From Mycolicibacterium senegalense (GTDB lineage: Bacteria > Actinomycetota > Actinomycetes > Mycobacteriales > Mycobacteriaceae), in NCBI RefSeq assembly GCF_019645875.1, contig NZ_CP081000.1, forward strand, positions 2,728,001 to 2,792,000: a DNA stretch of 64,000 nt, given 5' to 3'. The notes under the pieces were generated by a model. That model was given only the letters and a program-made list of their open reading frames with translations, had not been told where the DNA came from and made no database searches. The position numbers were made by a program, and so were the translations under genes. Positions 7,844 to 15,599 of the stretch are shown here, one piece after another (position 1 is the first letter of the stretch; each line of letters opens with the position of its first letter).

Positions 7844-9334
7844 ATGCCTGACATCACCAACCTCCCGCGGCTCAGCCGCCGAGGATTCCTCGCGGCAACC
7901 GCCGCGCTGAGTGCCACCGCTGTCGCGGGCTGTCAGCGCGACGCCGGTGCCACCTCGACCCGCGTTGTGACCGCAGACGCGATCGCCGCGGCCGAAGCTC
8001 GTCGGCCGCACAGCGGGCGCACCGTATCCACCACCTTGTCCGCCCAGCGCACGCGGGTGGACCTCGGCGGCACGGTTGCCGACACGATCGCCTACAACGA
8101 CGTCGTGCCCGGCCCGCTGCTGCGGGCGTCGGTCGGCGATGAACTCGAAGTCACGGTCCGCAACAGGCTCACCCATTCGACTTCGGTGCACTGGCACGGC
8201 CTGGCGCTACGCAACGATATGGACGGCGCGGCACCCGCCACCCCTGACATCGCCGACGGCCAGGACTTCACCTATCGATTCTCGGTGCCCCATCCGGGAA
8301 CATACTGGGCTCATCCACACACGGGGCTCGACGCGGACACCGGTCTGTACTTCCCGTTGATCGTCGACGACCCGAATGACCCGGGCCGCTACGACGCCGA
8401 GTGGGTGGTGATGCTCGACGATTGGACCGACGGCGTCGGGCCGAGCCCGGCCCAGATCTATGACCGACTGCGGATGCCGTCAGGAGATAGGCACGACATG
8501 CCGGGAATGGGTGGCCGGATTGGTTCGCCCCTCGGCGGTGACGCCGGTGACGTCGACTACCCGATGTATCTGGTCAACGGGCGTAATGCGCAGAACCCCA
8601 CCAGCTTCCGAGCCCGCCCTGGGCAAAGGGTGCGGATCCGGTTGGTCAACGCCGGCTCCGACACCGCGTTCCGGGTCGCGCTGGCGGGGCACCGCATGAC
8701 CGTCACCCATACCGATGGATTCCCGGTGGCGCCCCGTGAGGTGGACGCGTTGCTGATCGGGATGGGCGAGCGTTACGACGTGACCATCACCGCTGGCGAC
8801 GGAACTTTTCCGCTGGTGGCCGTCGCCGAGGGAAAGAACGCGTCGACGCGGGCGCTGTTGGTGACCGCCGTCGGGTCGACTCCGCCCCGTGACTACGCAC
8901 CGCCCGAGCTGCATGGCCGCTTGGGCACGGTCAGCTCCTTCACCGCCACATCGGAGGCCAGCTTTGATGCCGCTGCCGCGGATACTGATCTGCGGGTTGA
9001 GCTGGGTGGCTCGATGGCCGAATACGAATGGACGATCAACGGCCGGTCATTCGAGAAGATGCGTCCACTGACCGTGCGCGAAGGCCAACGGGTGTCGATG
9101 ACATTCCGGAACTCGACGATGATGTGGCATCCCATGCACCTGCACGGGCACACATTCCAAGTGCTCGGTGAAGACGGACGCCCAGGGGCACGAAAAGACA
9201 CCCTCGTCGTGCTGCCGATGCAGCGACAACGCGTGATCTTCACCGCTGACAACCCTGGGACGTGGATGTTGCACTGCCATAACACGTATCACCAGGAAGC
9301 CGGGATGATGACGCGCCTGGACTACAGCAGTTGA
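7844..9334 (+). CDS. mmcO: multicopper oxidase MmcO, Tat lipoprotein
   Basis: A 496-aa periplasmic/cell-envelope multicopper oxidase, close along its whole length to the known M. tuberculosis MmcO, which oxidises Cu(I) and protects against copper. Tat motif SRRGF (11-15), hydrophobic core and lipobox AVAGC (Cys30) predict an exported lipoprotein. Copper ligands are present in all four motifs: HWHG (116-119), HPHTG (157-161), HPMHLHGH near 427 and HCHNTYHQEAGMM near 477-489 (type 1 site with axial Met). ATG 7844 fits a short Tat n-region; ATG 7787 is possible. It is divergent from the L,D-transpeptidase with a shared putative BlaI operator. A RicR/CsoR-type copper operator was not evident. Confidence 0.93.
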   Translation: MPDITNLPRLSRRGFLAATAALSATAVAGCQRDAGATSTRVVTADAIAAAEARRPHSGRTVSTTLSAQRTRVDLGGTVADTIAYNDVVPGPLLRASVGDELEVTVRNRLTHSTSVHWHGLALRNDMDGAAPATPDIADGQDFTYRFSVPHPGTYWAHPHTGLDADTGLYFPLIVDDPNDPGRYDAEWVVMLDDWTDGVGPSPAQIYDRLRMPSGDRHDMPGMGGRIGSPLGGDAGDVDYPMYLVNGRNAQNPTSFRARPGQRVRIRLVNAGSDTAFRVALAGHRMTVTHTDGFPVAPREVDALLIGMGERYDVTITAGDGTFPLVAVAEGKNASTRALLVTAVGSTPPRDYAPPELHGRLGTVSSFTATSEASFDAAAADTDLRVELGGSMAEYEWTINGRSFEKMRPLTVREGQRVSMTFRNSTMMWHPMHLHGHTFQVLGEDGRPGARKDTLVVLPMQRQRVIFTADNPGTWMLHCHNTYHQEAGMMTRLDYSS

Positions 9335-9351
9335 CGAGTCGTATTCCACCG

Positions 9352-9384
9352 CAGTACTACGTACTGTCCTATTCAGTACGTACC
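9352..9384. promoter_or_regulatory. putative BlaI autoregulatory operators
   Basis: CAGTAC-TAC-GTACTG (9352-9366) is a perfect 6-3-6 inverted repeat, followed by CAGTACGTACC (9374-9384). Both lie 70-100 bp before the BlaI-type repressor start and match the TAC/GTA motif at 7706-7730 and 11597-11627. Confidence 0.6.
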
Positions 9385-9454
9385 GGCACCGGGTCGCAAA
9401 GCCCAGACGCCCGATGCCCGCGGTAGGCTCGGACTACCGACCGTGGAGGGTGTA

Positions 9455-9844
9455 GTGCGTGTACGAGGGTTCGGCGAACTCGAAGCCGAGATCATGGATC
9501 GCATCTGGAACCGCGGCGATGCAGCGGTCACGGTGCGCGACGTATTCGATGAGCTCGCGGAGGAGCGCCGGATCGCCTACACCACCGTCATGTCGACGAT
9601 GGACAACCTGCACACCAAGGGCTGGCTGCAGCGCGACCGCGACGGGCGCGCCTATCGGTACTGGCCGACACTGAACCGCGAGCAGCACACCGCGCAGTTG
9701 ATGCGTGAGGCACTCGACGGCGGTGGCCGCTCGGATCTAGTGCTCAGCTATTTCATCGAGCAGATCGATCCAGAGGATTCCGATCGGTTGCGTGCGGCGC
9801 TACGCAGCTTGGCCCGACGCTCGACAAGGGCGAAGAAGCGGTGA
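9455..9844 (+). CDS. blaI: BlaI/MecI/CopY family transcriptional repressor
   Basis: A 129-aa winged-helix repressor: N-terminal MarR-like DNA-binding domain (GELEAEIMDRIW, VRDVFDELAEERRIAYTTVM, STMDNLHTKGWLQRD, then wing GRAYRYW) and a C-terminal dimerisation helix region. Family members bind TAC/GTA dyads and are inactivated by proteolysis through a partner M56 protease. GTG 9455 is chosen because GGAGGG (9445-9450) sits just upstream; GTG 9443 would overlap that site. The next gene overlaps by GTGA, so repressor and protease are translationally coupled. Operator-like repeats lie in its own promoter. Confidence 0.92.
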   Translation: MRVRGFGELEAEIMDRIWNRGDAAVTVRDVFDELAEERRIAYTTVMSTMDNLHTKGWLQRDRDGRAYRYWPTLNREQHTAQLMREALDGGGRSDLVLSYFIEQIDPEDSDRLRAALRSLARRSTRAKKR

Positions 9845-10779
9845 ATATCGCTGCGGGCCTGCTGATCTACAGCGCGGCGATGGTGCTGCTGGCGCCGCGG
9901 CTTCTCAGCATGCTCACCCGTGGCGGTTCGGCGCCGCGGTTCGGAGTCGCCGCCTGGTTGACCGCCATCATCAGCGTCTTGGCGATCTGGATCGCCATTC
10001 CGGCATTGGTGATCGGCGATGTGGTGTTACACACCGGCCAGCGCAAGTCGCTACTGGCGTCGTGTGTGGAGTTGCTGTGCGATGTCGCGGCCGGACGCGC
10101 CGGTTTCGCGGCACAGGCGACGGTGGTGATCGGTGCGGTCACGGTGATCGCGATGTTTATCGGGTTCGGGGTGAAGGCATCACGTGCCATTCGGCAGATG
10201 CGGGCCCATGCCCATAGCCATGCGCAGGCCGTTCGGCTCGTGGGCCGTCCTGGCGGCCACCGGGATGTCTTCAACGTCGATTCCGATGAGCGCACCGCGT
10301 ACTGTGTGGCCGGCGCGCCTCCTGCGATCGTGGTTACCACCGGCACCATCGCCGCACTCGACAACGACGAGCTGCAAGCCGTCCTCGCCCATGAGCGGGC
10401 TCACCTGGACGGGCATCATCCGAAGATCGTGACGGTCCTGCGTGGTTTGGCCATCGTGTTCCCGCGGGTCAAGCTCATGACCCGCGGAGCCGCTGAGGTC
10501 GCGCGGCTGCTGGAAATGTGCGCCGACGATGCCGCGGCGCGCCGGTTCGGTGAACGCACGCTGCTGACCGGGCTGATGGCTCTCGCCGGTGCCACCCCTG
10601 CGCAGGCGCTCGGCGCCGCCGATGTGGCGTTGTTGAATCGTGCTGAACGCCTTGCCCTGCCACCCGCACCGTGGGTCCGGCTGGGTGCGCGTGCCGGTCT
10701 TTTCGGGGCCATCACCGTGATCGCGCTCGCCCCGATCGCAACGTTTGCGATGGGTGCATCCGGCCTGCTGTGCCGTTGA
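9841..10779 (+). CDS. M56-family membrane metalloprotease (BlaR-like, no sensor domain)
   Basis: A 312-aa integral membrane protease. Hydrophobic segments at about 5-25, 38-62 and 93-112 precede a cytoplasmic zinc protease domain with HERAH (184-188), followed by a late hydrophobic segment (FGAITVIALAPIATFAMG). It overlaps blaI by 4 nt and is the expected partner that cleaves or inactivates BlaI. Unlike staphylococcal BlaR1/MecR1 there is no C-terminal penicillin-binding sensor domain: the protein stops soon after the last TM, so the inducing signal is not simply a beta-lactam bound to this protein. The family matches mycobacterial Rv1845c-type proteins. Confidence 0.88.
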   Translation: MNIAAGLLIYSAAMVLLAPRLLSMLTRGGSAPRFGVAAWLTAIISVLAIWIAIPALVIGDVVLHTGQRKSLLASCVELLCDVAAGRAGFAAQATVVIGAVTVIAMFIGFGVKASRAIRQMRAHAHSHAQAVRLVGRPGGHRDVFNVDSDERTAYCVAGAPPAIVVTTGTIAALDNDELQAVLAHERAHLDGHHPKIVTVLRGLAIVFPRVKLMTRGAAEVARLLEMCADDAAARRFGERTLLTGLMALAGATPAQALGAADVALLNRAERLALPPAPWVRLGARAGLFGAITVIALAPIATFAMGASGLLCR

Positions 10780-10806
10780 AGTCATGTCCAGTTCGAACAC
10801 GCCGCG

Positions 10807-11535
10807 TCAGTATTCGATGATGCGGGTGACATAGGGTGTCATCCCCGATTTGCGGACCGCCGAGATCTTGACCGGCACGCCCGTCTGCTGAGCCTCGATC
10901 ATTTGGCCATTGCCTAGGTAGAGCGCCTCGTGCTGTCCGCCGCCTGGTCCCCAGAACAGCAGGTCGCCGCGTTTGGCCTGCGATGGCGGCACTTGCCGTC
11001 CGGCGGTGTACTGATCGCCCGAATAGCGGGGGAGTAGCACGCCTACGCCGGCGAATGCGTAACGGGTGAGCCCGGAACAGTCGAAGCCGACGGTGCCGGC
11101 ACCGGAGTCCACGCCGCGGCTGGGTCCGGTCAGGCTTCCACCTCCCCAGGCATAGGGGACTCCGAGTTGGGTGCCGGCCCGCCGGATCACGTACTCGACC
11201 GCCTGCCTGCCGTACACGCGGTTCCCGCGGAGCACTGGCGCGGCTCCGGTGTCGGCGGGCGCGAGGCCCAGGCTGCCGAGGAACTTTCGCCCCATGTCGA
11301 AGGTCGTCTGCGCGGCGAAGGCGCTCGCTTGGAGCGACGCATTGGCTATGGCCACAGGGTCTCCGGGCGCACCTGCGCTGAGCAGATTGGGAAGGGTGGG
11401 ATCCCATTGGCCGGCATCCGGCTGTGCGCCCGCGATAGGCGCTCTGAATGCGGCCAGTGCCGCCACCAAAACCCCTGTGCTCAAAAGTGTTCGACGGTCC
11501 CAGTCGTGTCTGCCTCCGTGCGGGATGGATGGCAT
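10807..11535 (-). CDS. NlpC/P60 (C40) peptidoglycan endopeptidase
   Basis: A 242-aa exported cell-wall hydrolase. A twin-arginine-like signal (WDRRTLLSTG, hydrophobic VLVAALAAF, cleavage near IAGAQ) is followed by a short helical region and the NlpC/P60 domain: catalytic Cys in FDCSGLTRYAFA (Cys153), RGDLLFWGPGGGQHEALYLG with His202, and the third residue in the following strand. Size and order resemble RipB/RipD-type mycobacterial D-glutamyl-mDAP endopeptidases. ATG 11535 has GGAAGGAG at good spacing; ATG 11559 does not. TAC/GTA operator-like repeats 60-90 bp upstream link it to the BlaI-type regulator. Confidence 0.88.
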   Translation of the reverse strand: MPSIPHGGRHDWDRRTLLSTGVLVAALAAFRAPIAGAQPDAGQWDPTLPNLLSAGAPGDPVAIANASLQASAFAAQTTFDMGRKFLGSLGLAPADTGAAPVLRGNRVYGRQAVEYVIRRAGTQLGVPYAWGGGSLTGPSRGVDSGAGTVGFDCSGLTRYAFAGVGVLLPRYSGDQYTAGRQVPPSQAKRGDLLFWGPGGGQHEALYLGNGQMIEAQQTGVPVKISAVRKSGMTPYVTRIIEY

Positions 11536-11596
11536 TTCACCCGCTCCTTCCCGCCACATCGCCGGCGCGATCGTTCGGGAATGGAGACCCGCCGAG

Positions 11597-11627
11597 CTAC
11601 GTAGTAACTACGTACGTACGTACTCTA
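11597..11627. promoter_or_regulatory. putative BlaI-type operator (NlpC/P60 promoter)
   Basis: A run of alternating TAC and GTA elements, including CTACGTAGTA and a repeated ACGT core, lies 62-92 bp upstream of the NlpC/P60 start. It is the third copy of the motif seen at 7706-7730 and 9352-9384. Confidence 0.55.
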
Positions 11628-11704
11628 CATGACAATAACCCCGTGAACCCCACTAGTCACAAATTGCACTTCTGTAATTCGATTGCGGAGGTTGCGTTTT
11701 CGTA

Positions 11705-12733
11705 TCAGCAGCCGCCGGGGTCGTTGATCTTCACCAGCATCTTGCCGATGTTGGCCCCACTGAACAGACCGTTGAGTGCATCGATGCTGGATTCCAATCC
11801 CTCATAGACGGTTTCGCGGTGCACCAAGAGTCCTTCTTTTTCCCAGCCTTGCAGTGCGGCGAACGCCTCGTCGAAGCGTGCCCATTCCTCGAGGGCGATG
11901 AAGCCCTGCATCGTCGAAGCGGTGGCGAGCAGGTTCACATAATTGGACGGCCCCGGATGATCGCCGTTCAAATAGCTCGAAATGATGCCGCACATCACCA
12001 CGCGCGCTCGGTGCGCCAGGTTGGCCAGCACAGCGTTCAGAATGTCGCCGCCCACGTTGTCGAAGTAGACGTTGATCCCGCCCGGACACGCTTCCTTCAG
12101 CGCGGCGGTCAGGTCGCCGGCCTTGTAGTCGACACAGGCGTCGAAACCGAATTCCTCGACCACGACCCGGCATTTTTCGGGGCCGCCCGCGATACCGACC
12201 ACCCGGGCACCGGCGATCTTGGCGATCTGGCCGGCCACCGACCCGGTGGCACCCGCTGCCGCCGAGACGACGACCGTCTCGCCGGCTTGCGGATGGCCGA
12301 CGCCTTTCATTCCGAAGTAGGCCGTCGCACCCGTCGGTCCGTAGATCGACATCACCGCCAGCGGATCGGTGTATCCGACCACCGGCGTGCTGAACAGGTC
12401 GTCGCGAATGATCGCGTAATCCTGCAGTCCGGTCAGGGTGGTCACGAGATCGCCGACCTTGTAGGCGTCACAACGCGATTCGACGACCTCGCCGATGCCC
12501 GCCACCCGCACCACCTCGCCCAACTGCAACGGTGGCAGGTAGCCGGGCTCGCCGTCCAGCCAGGTGCGAGCCGCCGCGTCGATGCCGACATAGGTGGTGC
12601 GCAGCAGCGCCTCACCGTCAGCCGGCACCGGCGCGGGTGTCGTCACCATTTCGGTGTCGCCGGGGGAGACCAGCCCGTCGGGACGGCGCCGCAACAGGAT
12701 CTGGCGGTTCTGGCGGGGCGCGGCATCAGTCAA
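11705..12733 (-). CDS. MDR-family NADP-dependent oxidoreductase (quinone oxidoreductase/LTB4DH-like)
   Basis: A 342-aa zinc-independent medium-chain dehydrogenase/reductase. The N-terminal GroES-like substrate domain and the Rossmann domain with the cofactor loop (VVSAAAGATGSVAGQIAKI, then YFDNVGGDILNAVL) are those of leukotriene B4 12-hydroxydehydrogenase / CurA-like enone reductases, with no catalytic zinc Cys/His set. The expected reaction is NADPH-dependent reduction of alpha,beta-unsaturated ketones. The N-terminus aligns with TTG 12733, preceded by GGAGA at 6 nt; sequence further upstream in frame is not protein-like. It is divergent from a TetR gene (12839), which probably controls it. 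Confidence 0.87.
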   Translation of the reverse strand: MTDAAPRQNRQILLRRRPDGLVSPGDTEMVTTPAPVPADGEALLRTTYVGIDAAARTWLDGEPGYLPPLQLGEVVRVAGIGEVVESRCDAYKVGDLVTTLTGLQDYAIIRDDLFSTPVVGYTDPLAVMSIYGPTGATAYFGMKGVGHPQAGETVVVSAAAGATGSVAGQIAKIAGARVVGIAGGPEKCRVVVEEFGFDACVDYKAGDLTAALKEACPGGINVYFDNVGGDILNAVLANLAHRARVVMCGIISSYLNGDHPGPSNYVNLLATASTMQGFIALEEWARFDEAFAALQGWEKEGLLVHRETVYEGLESSIDALNGLFSGANIGKMLVKINDPGGC

Positions 12734-12754
12734 TTCGGGTCTCCCGTGGTCATC

Positions 12755-12779
12755 AGAATTTTCATATTGATTCTTAGAA
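12755..12779. promoter_or_regulatory. possible TetR operator in MDR/TetR divergent region
   Basis: AGAAT (12755-12759) and ATTCT (12770-12774) form an interrupted inverted repeat next to TTCTTAGAA (12771-12779) in the 105-bp AT-rich gap between divergent genes. This is the usual place for autoregulatory TetR binding; the match is moderate. Confidence 0.35.
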
Positions 12780-12838
12780 CTCGCTTCGATTAGCGTCAAC
12801 CCCTGGAGCGACAATGTCCCGCTTGGTAGGAGGATTCC

Positions 12839-13519
12839 GTGGCCTCCGACGACGTAGCACCGCGCCGTGGTCGGCCGCCCCGCATCGACAAGAGCGCCAT
12901 CGTCGCCGCGGTGCGAGAGATCGGCAGCGAGAACGTCACCATGCGGCGGGTTGCCGAACATCTCGGAGTGAGCCTTCCCGGGCTGTACCACCACGTCAAG
13001 AATCAAGATGACCTGCTGCGCCTGGTCACCGAGAGCACACTGGTGAACTCACCGCCGCCGCGGTACAGCGGTCAGCACTGGGCCACCTGGATGCGCAGCT
13101 ACGCGTCCTACATCCGAACGGTCCTGGCGTCCGAGCCCGCGCTGGTGGAGAAGTTCGTCACCGGTGGGGTGCGCGCCGACATGGAGATGGAGTGCAACGG
13201 CGATGCGGTCGAAGCGCTCGCCGGGCACGGGTTGGCCCCCGATGATGCGATGGCCGTCTGGGCTGCGGTGAGCGCAATGGCGATCGGCAGTGTCACCGAA
13301 GCGCACCGCGAACACCTGCACGCCGAGGACGGGCAGCCATGGCTGGCGCGGATCTTCAAACTCCTCGCCAAACGTCCCGCGTCCGACTATCCGACATTGC
13401 GCGCGATAGCGCAGTCCGGATATGACCCGTTCGGCGAGGACAGTTTTCAGCAACGAATGACCATGTTGCTCAATGGTATTGCCGTCGAATACGGACTTCC
13501 GCCAGAGCCGGTTCCCTAG
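12839..13519 (+). CDS. TetR-family transcriptional regulator
   Basis: A 226-aa regulator. The N-terminal HTH (residues 16-60: IDKSAIVAAVREIG, MRRVAEHLGVSLPGLYHHV, NQDDLL) is followed by a TetR C-terminal ligand/dimer domain. GTG 12839 is preceded by AGGAGG at 5-6 nt. Divergent arrangement with the MDR oxidoreductase suggests it represses that gene and itself. Its stop converges with and overlaps the end of the next TetR gene (13516). Confidence 0.88.
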   Translation: MASDDVAPRRGRPPRIDKSAIVAAVREIGSENVTMRRVAEHLGVSLPGLYHHVKNQDDLLRLVTESTLVNSPPPRYSGQHWATWMRSYASYIRTVLASEPALVEKFVTGGVRADMEMECNGDAVEALAGHGLAPDDAMAVWAAVSAMAIGSVTEAHREHLHAEDGQPWLARIFKLLAKRPASDYPTLRAIAQSGYDPFGEDSFQQRMTMLLNGIAVEYGLPPEPVP

Positions 13520-14091
13520 GCGATGCCGAGAACAGCAGCGGTGAAGCGCCACAGTTTTTGTGCGGCTCGGTCGGCACTCGGTGCCGGCGTGACTCGGAGC
13601 TGTTGTGCGATGCCGTGGCGTAAGCCACCGATGACGTAGGCGCCCGCGCTCTCGGCGTCGAGGTCTGTCGGCAGTTCGCCGGATTGCTGTCCGTGGCGAA
13701 TGTTCGCGGCGGCGTGGTCGATGAGATCGTGAACGTAGGCCGCTTCGAGTTCGGTCAGCTGTGGGTCGCTCGCGGTGCGGTTGAGCAGGATCGGGGCCAG
13801 CGGGTCAGCGAGGTGATAGGCGACGAAGCGGTGGGTACGGTCGCGTTCGCGAGTGGCCCAGTCAGCGGCGGGAAGGTGGCCATCGGCGATCGCGTGGCGC
13901 AGACCGTCGTAGAAGCCGTCATAGATCGCGGTCAGCAATCCACTTTTCGATCCGAAGTGGTGGTAAAGCGCCCCGGTGCTGAGGCCGGTGCGACGAGTCA
14001 GCCCGCTGAGCTCGAAGGCGCCGTTCCCGTAAACGAGTTCGGCGCGCGCGGCGTCGATCAGCTGTTGACGTCCGACCGGGGCTCGTGCCAT
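13516..14091 (-). CDS. TetR-family transcriptional regulator
   Basis: A 191-aa regulator with N-terminal HTH (RQQLIDAARAELVY, LSGLTRRTGLSTGALYHHF, SKSGLLTAIYDGFY) and an all-helical C-terminal domain. ATG 14091 (MARAPVGRQQ) is preferred; an in-frame start at 14103 would lie within the palindrome 14101-14120. It is divergent from the PhyH-type dioxygenase gene, with the operator-like palindrome between them, so it probably represses that gene and itself. Its 3' end overlaps the converging TetR gene by a few bases. Confidence 0.87.
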   Translation of the reverse strand: MARAPVGRQQLIDAARAELVYGNGAFELSGLTRRTGLSTGALYHHFGSKSGLLTAIYDGFYDGLRHAIADGHLPAADWATRERDRTHRFVAYHLADPLAPILLNRTASDPQLTELEAAYVHDLIDHAAANIRHGQQSGELPTDLDAESAGAYVIGGLRHGIAQQLRVTPAPSADRAAQKLWRFTAAVLGIA

Positions 14092-14100
14092 AGTCCGCAC

Positions 14101-14120
14101 CATAACAGAACTCAGTTATG
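14101..14120. promoter_or_regulatory. palindromic operator between TetR and PhyH genes
   Basis: CATAAC-N8-GTTATG is a perfect 6-bp inverted repeat with additional inner symmetry, ending 16 nt before the PhyH gene ATG. Position and form fit a TetR-family operator controlling both divergent genes. Confidence 0.6.
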
Positions 14121-14136
14121 TTTCGGTGAGGCGATC

Positions 14137-14991
14137 ATGAGCACTGAAGTGACATCGTTGACGGAGCTGGCCGGGGACCTCGCCGGTACCTATCGGCGGA
14201 CCCGCAGCGGCGGCGAACAGGTGGACCCCGCGATGGCGGATGCCGACTTGGCTGCGGTGCTGTGCGACGGGTATGTGATCCTGCCCGATCTGCTCACCAG
14301 AACCGAGCTCGATGAGATTCGGGAGTCGGTGGCCCCGCTGCTGAATCAGCGGGGCCGCAACGGATTCGAGGGACACACCACGCAGCGGGTGTACAGCGTG
14401 CTGAACAAGACCCGCAGTTGTGACCGGATCGCCGATCATCCCCGGGTGCTGGCGCTGTTGGACCGGCTGTTCATGCCGAATTACCTGTTGTCGATGCTGC
14501 AGGTGATCAATATCCTGCCGGGCGAGCAGGCCCAGATGCTGCACACCGACGACGGCTTCTATCCGCTGCCGAGACCACGAAAAGCCCTGGGCGCAGCCAC
14601 GATCTGGGCGATCGATCATTTCACCGCTGACAACGGCGCCACCGACATCGTCGCGGGCAGCCACGAATGGGGGGATCGCCAGCCCGACCCGGCCGAGCGC
14701 CGACCGGTGATCATGAGCGCCGGCTCATGCGTGTTCTTCCTCGGCACGCTGTGGCATGGTGGCGGTGCCAACCGATCCTCGAACGCGCGCCTGGCCCTGA
14801 CAGCCCAGTATTGCGAGCCGTGGTTGCGCCCGCAGGAGGCATTCACCTTGTCGATGACGCGCGACACGGTCCGCGCCGTGTCCGAGGACATCCGCCGCAT
14901 GCTGGGCTACAGCATCCATCCGCCGTTCATCGGCCAGGTCGACGGCATGCACCCCAAACGCCTGCTCGAACCCGGAGCCCAGCCCCTCTGA
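14137..14991 (+). CDS. phytanoyl-CoA dioxygenase (PhyH) family protein
   Basis: A 284-aa Fe(II)/2-oxoglutarate-dependent dioxygenase. The double-stranded beta-helix carries the facial triad HTDD (His136, Asp138) and a distal His in GTLWHGGGANRS (His207), with the 2-oxoglutarate Arg at 213. Members hydroxylate CoA esters or small hydrophobic substrates. ATG 14137 is chosen because the upstream in-frame region is the TetR gene on the other strand. Control by the divergent TetR through the 14101-14120 palindrome is likely. The substrate is unknown. Confidence 0.87.
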   Translation: MSTEVTSLTELAGDLAGTYRRTRSGGEQVDPAMADADLAAVLCDGYVILPDLLTRTELDEIRESVAPLLNQRGRNGFEGHTTQRVYSVLNKTRSCDRIADHPRVLALLDRLFMPNYLLSMLQVINILPGEQAQMLHTDDGFYPLPRPRKALGAATIWAIDHFTADNGATDIVAGSHEWGDRQPDPAERRPVIMSAGSCVFFLGTLWHGGGANRSSNARLALTAQYCEPWLRPQEAFTLSMTRDTVRAVSEDIRRMLGYSIHPPFIGQVDGMHPKRLLEPGAQPL

Positions 14992-15251
14992 CGCCGACCG
15001 CGACGGCGCTGCTTGCGCAGAGCACCGACCTCAGTACGTTGCGCAATCGCGAATTGCGTTGGGGTGTCAATATTTATGTAAGTGACTGGCGCAGCACACG
15101 CTTTGTCATGTGAATTTGCTATGGGTCTTCGATGATGCCAGATATGCGTCACATATGAATTCCTCGACTTTTTTCCAGCCACAACTAGCCTCGACACAAA
15201 ACCCCTACGCAGAAATCGGGGGTCACCAATTAAATTGGGAAGGAACGGAAA

Positions 15252-15569
15252 TTGCCGCGCGGCAGGGTTGTGGGAAGCGTCGTCGCCACCGCAGTTGCGG
15301 CTGCATTGGGGCTGTGCGGCTCTGCTCCGGCCTCGGCAGCACCCACCGGACAGACGTCAGCGCAAGCGACGATCAGCGAGCTGGAGGCCCAGGGATTTCG
15401 GGTGATCCTCAACAAGGTCGGTAATGCGCCCATGGATCAGTGCACGGTGACCGCGGTGCGCCAAGGCACCGACGTCAAGCATTCTTGGGTGCAGCGCGGC
15501 CCGACCGGCAGAGTGAACAATCTGGTGCGCTACACCACCGCCTACGTCGACCTGATGTGTAAACGATAA
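15252..15569 (+). CDS. small secreted protein, unknown function
   Basis: A 105-aa exported protein. Signal peptide (VVGSVVATAVAAALGLCGSAPASA, cleavage near residue 30), then a compact domain with two Cys in QCTVTAVRQG and DLMCKR that could form a disulfide. This resembles a common mycobacterial secreted-protein family with a central CTVT motif, of unknown function. The start is TTG 15252, preceded by the strong GGAAGGAACGG. The 260-bp region upstream (14992-15251) is AT-richer and contains an inverted repeat around the ATTGCG motifs at 15037-15058, but no other gene is seen. Confidence 0.78.
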   Translation: MPRGRVVGSVVATAVAAALGLCGSAPASAAPTGQTSAQATISELEAQGFRVILNKVGNAPMDQCTVTAVRQGTDVKHSWVQRGPTGRVNNLVRYTTAYVDLMCKR

Positions 15570-15599
15570 ATATGGTGTGGGGGCGACATCGCACACCCG

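Noticed and set aside
9841..10779. BlaR1/MecR1 beta-lactam sensor
   Set aside because: The M56 protease domain is present but the C-terminal penicillin-binding sensor domain is absent.
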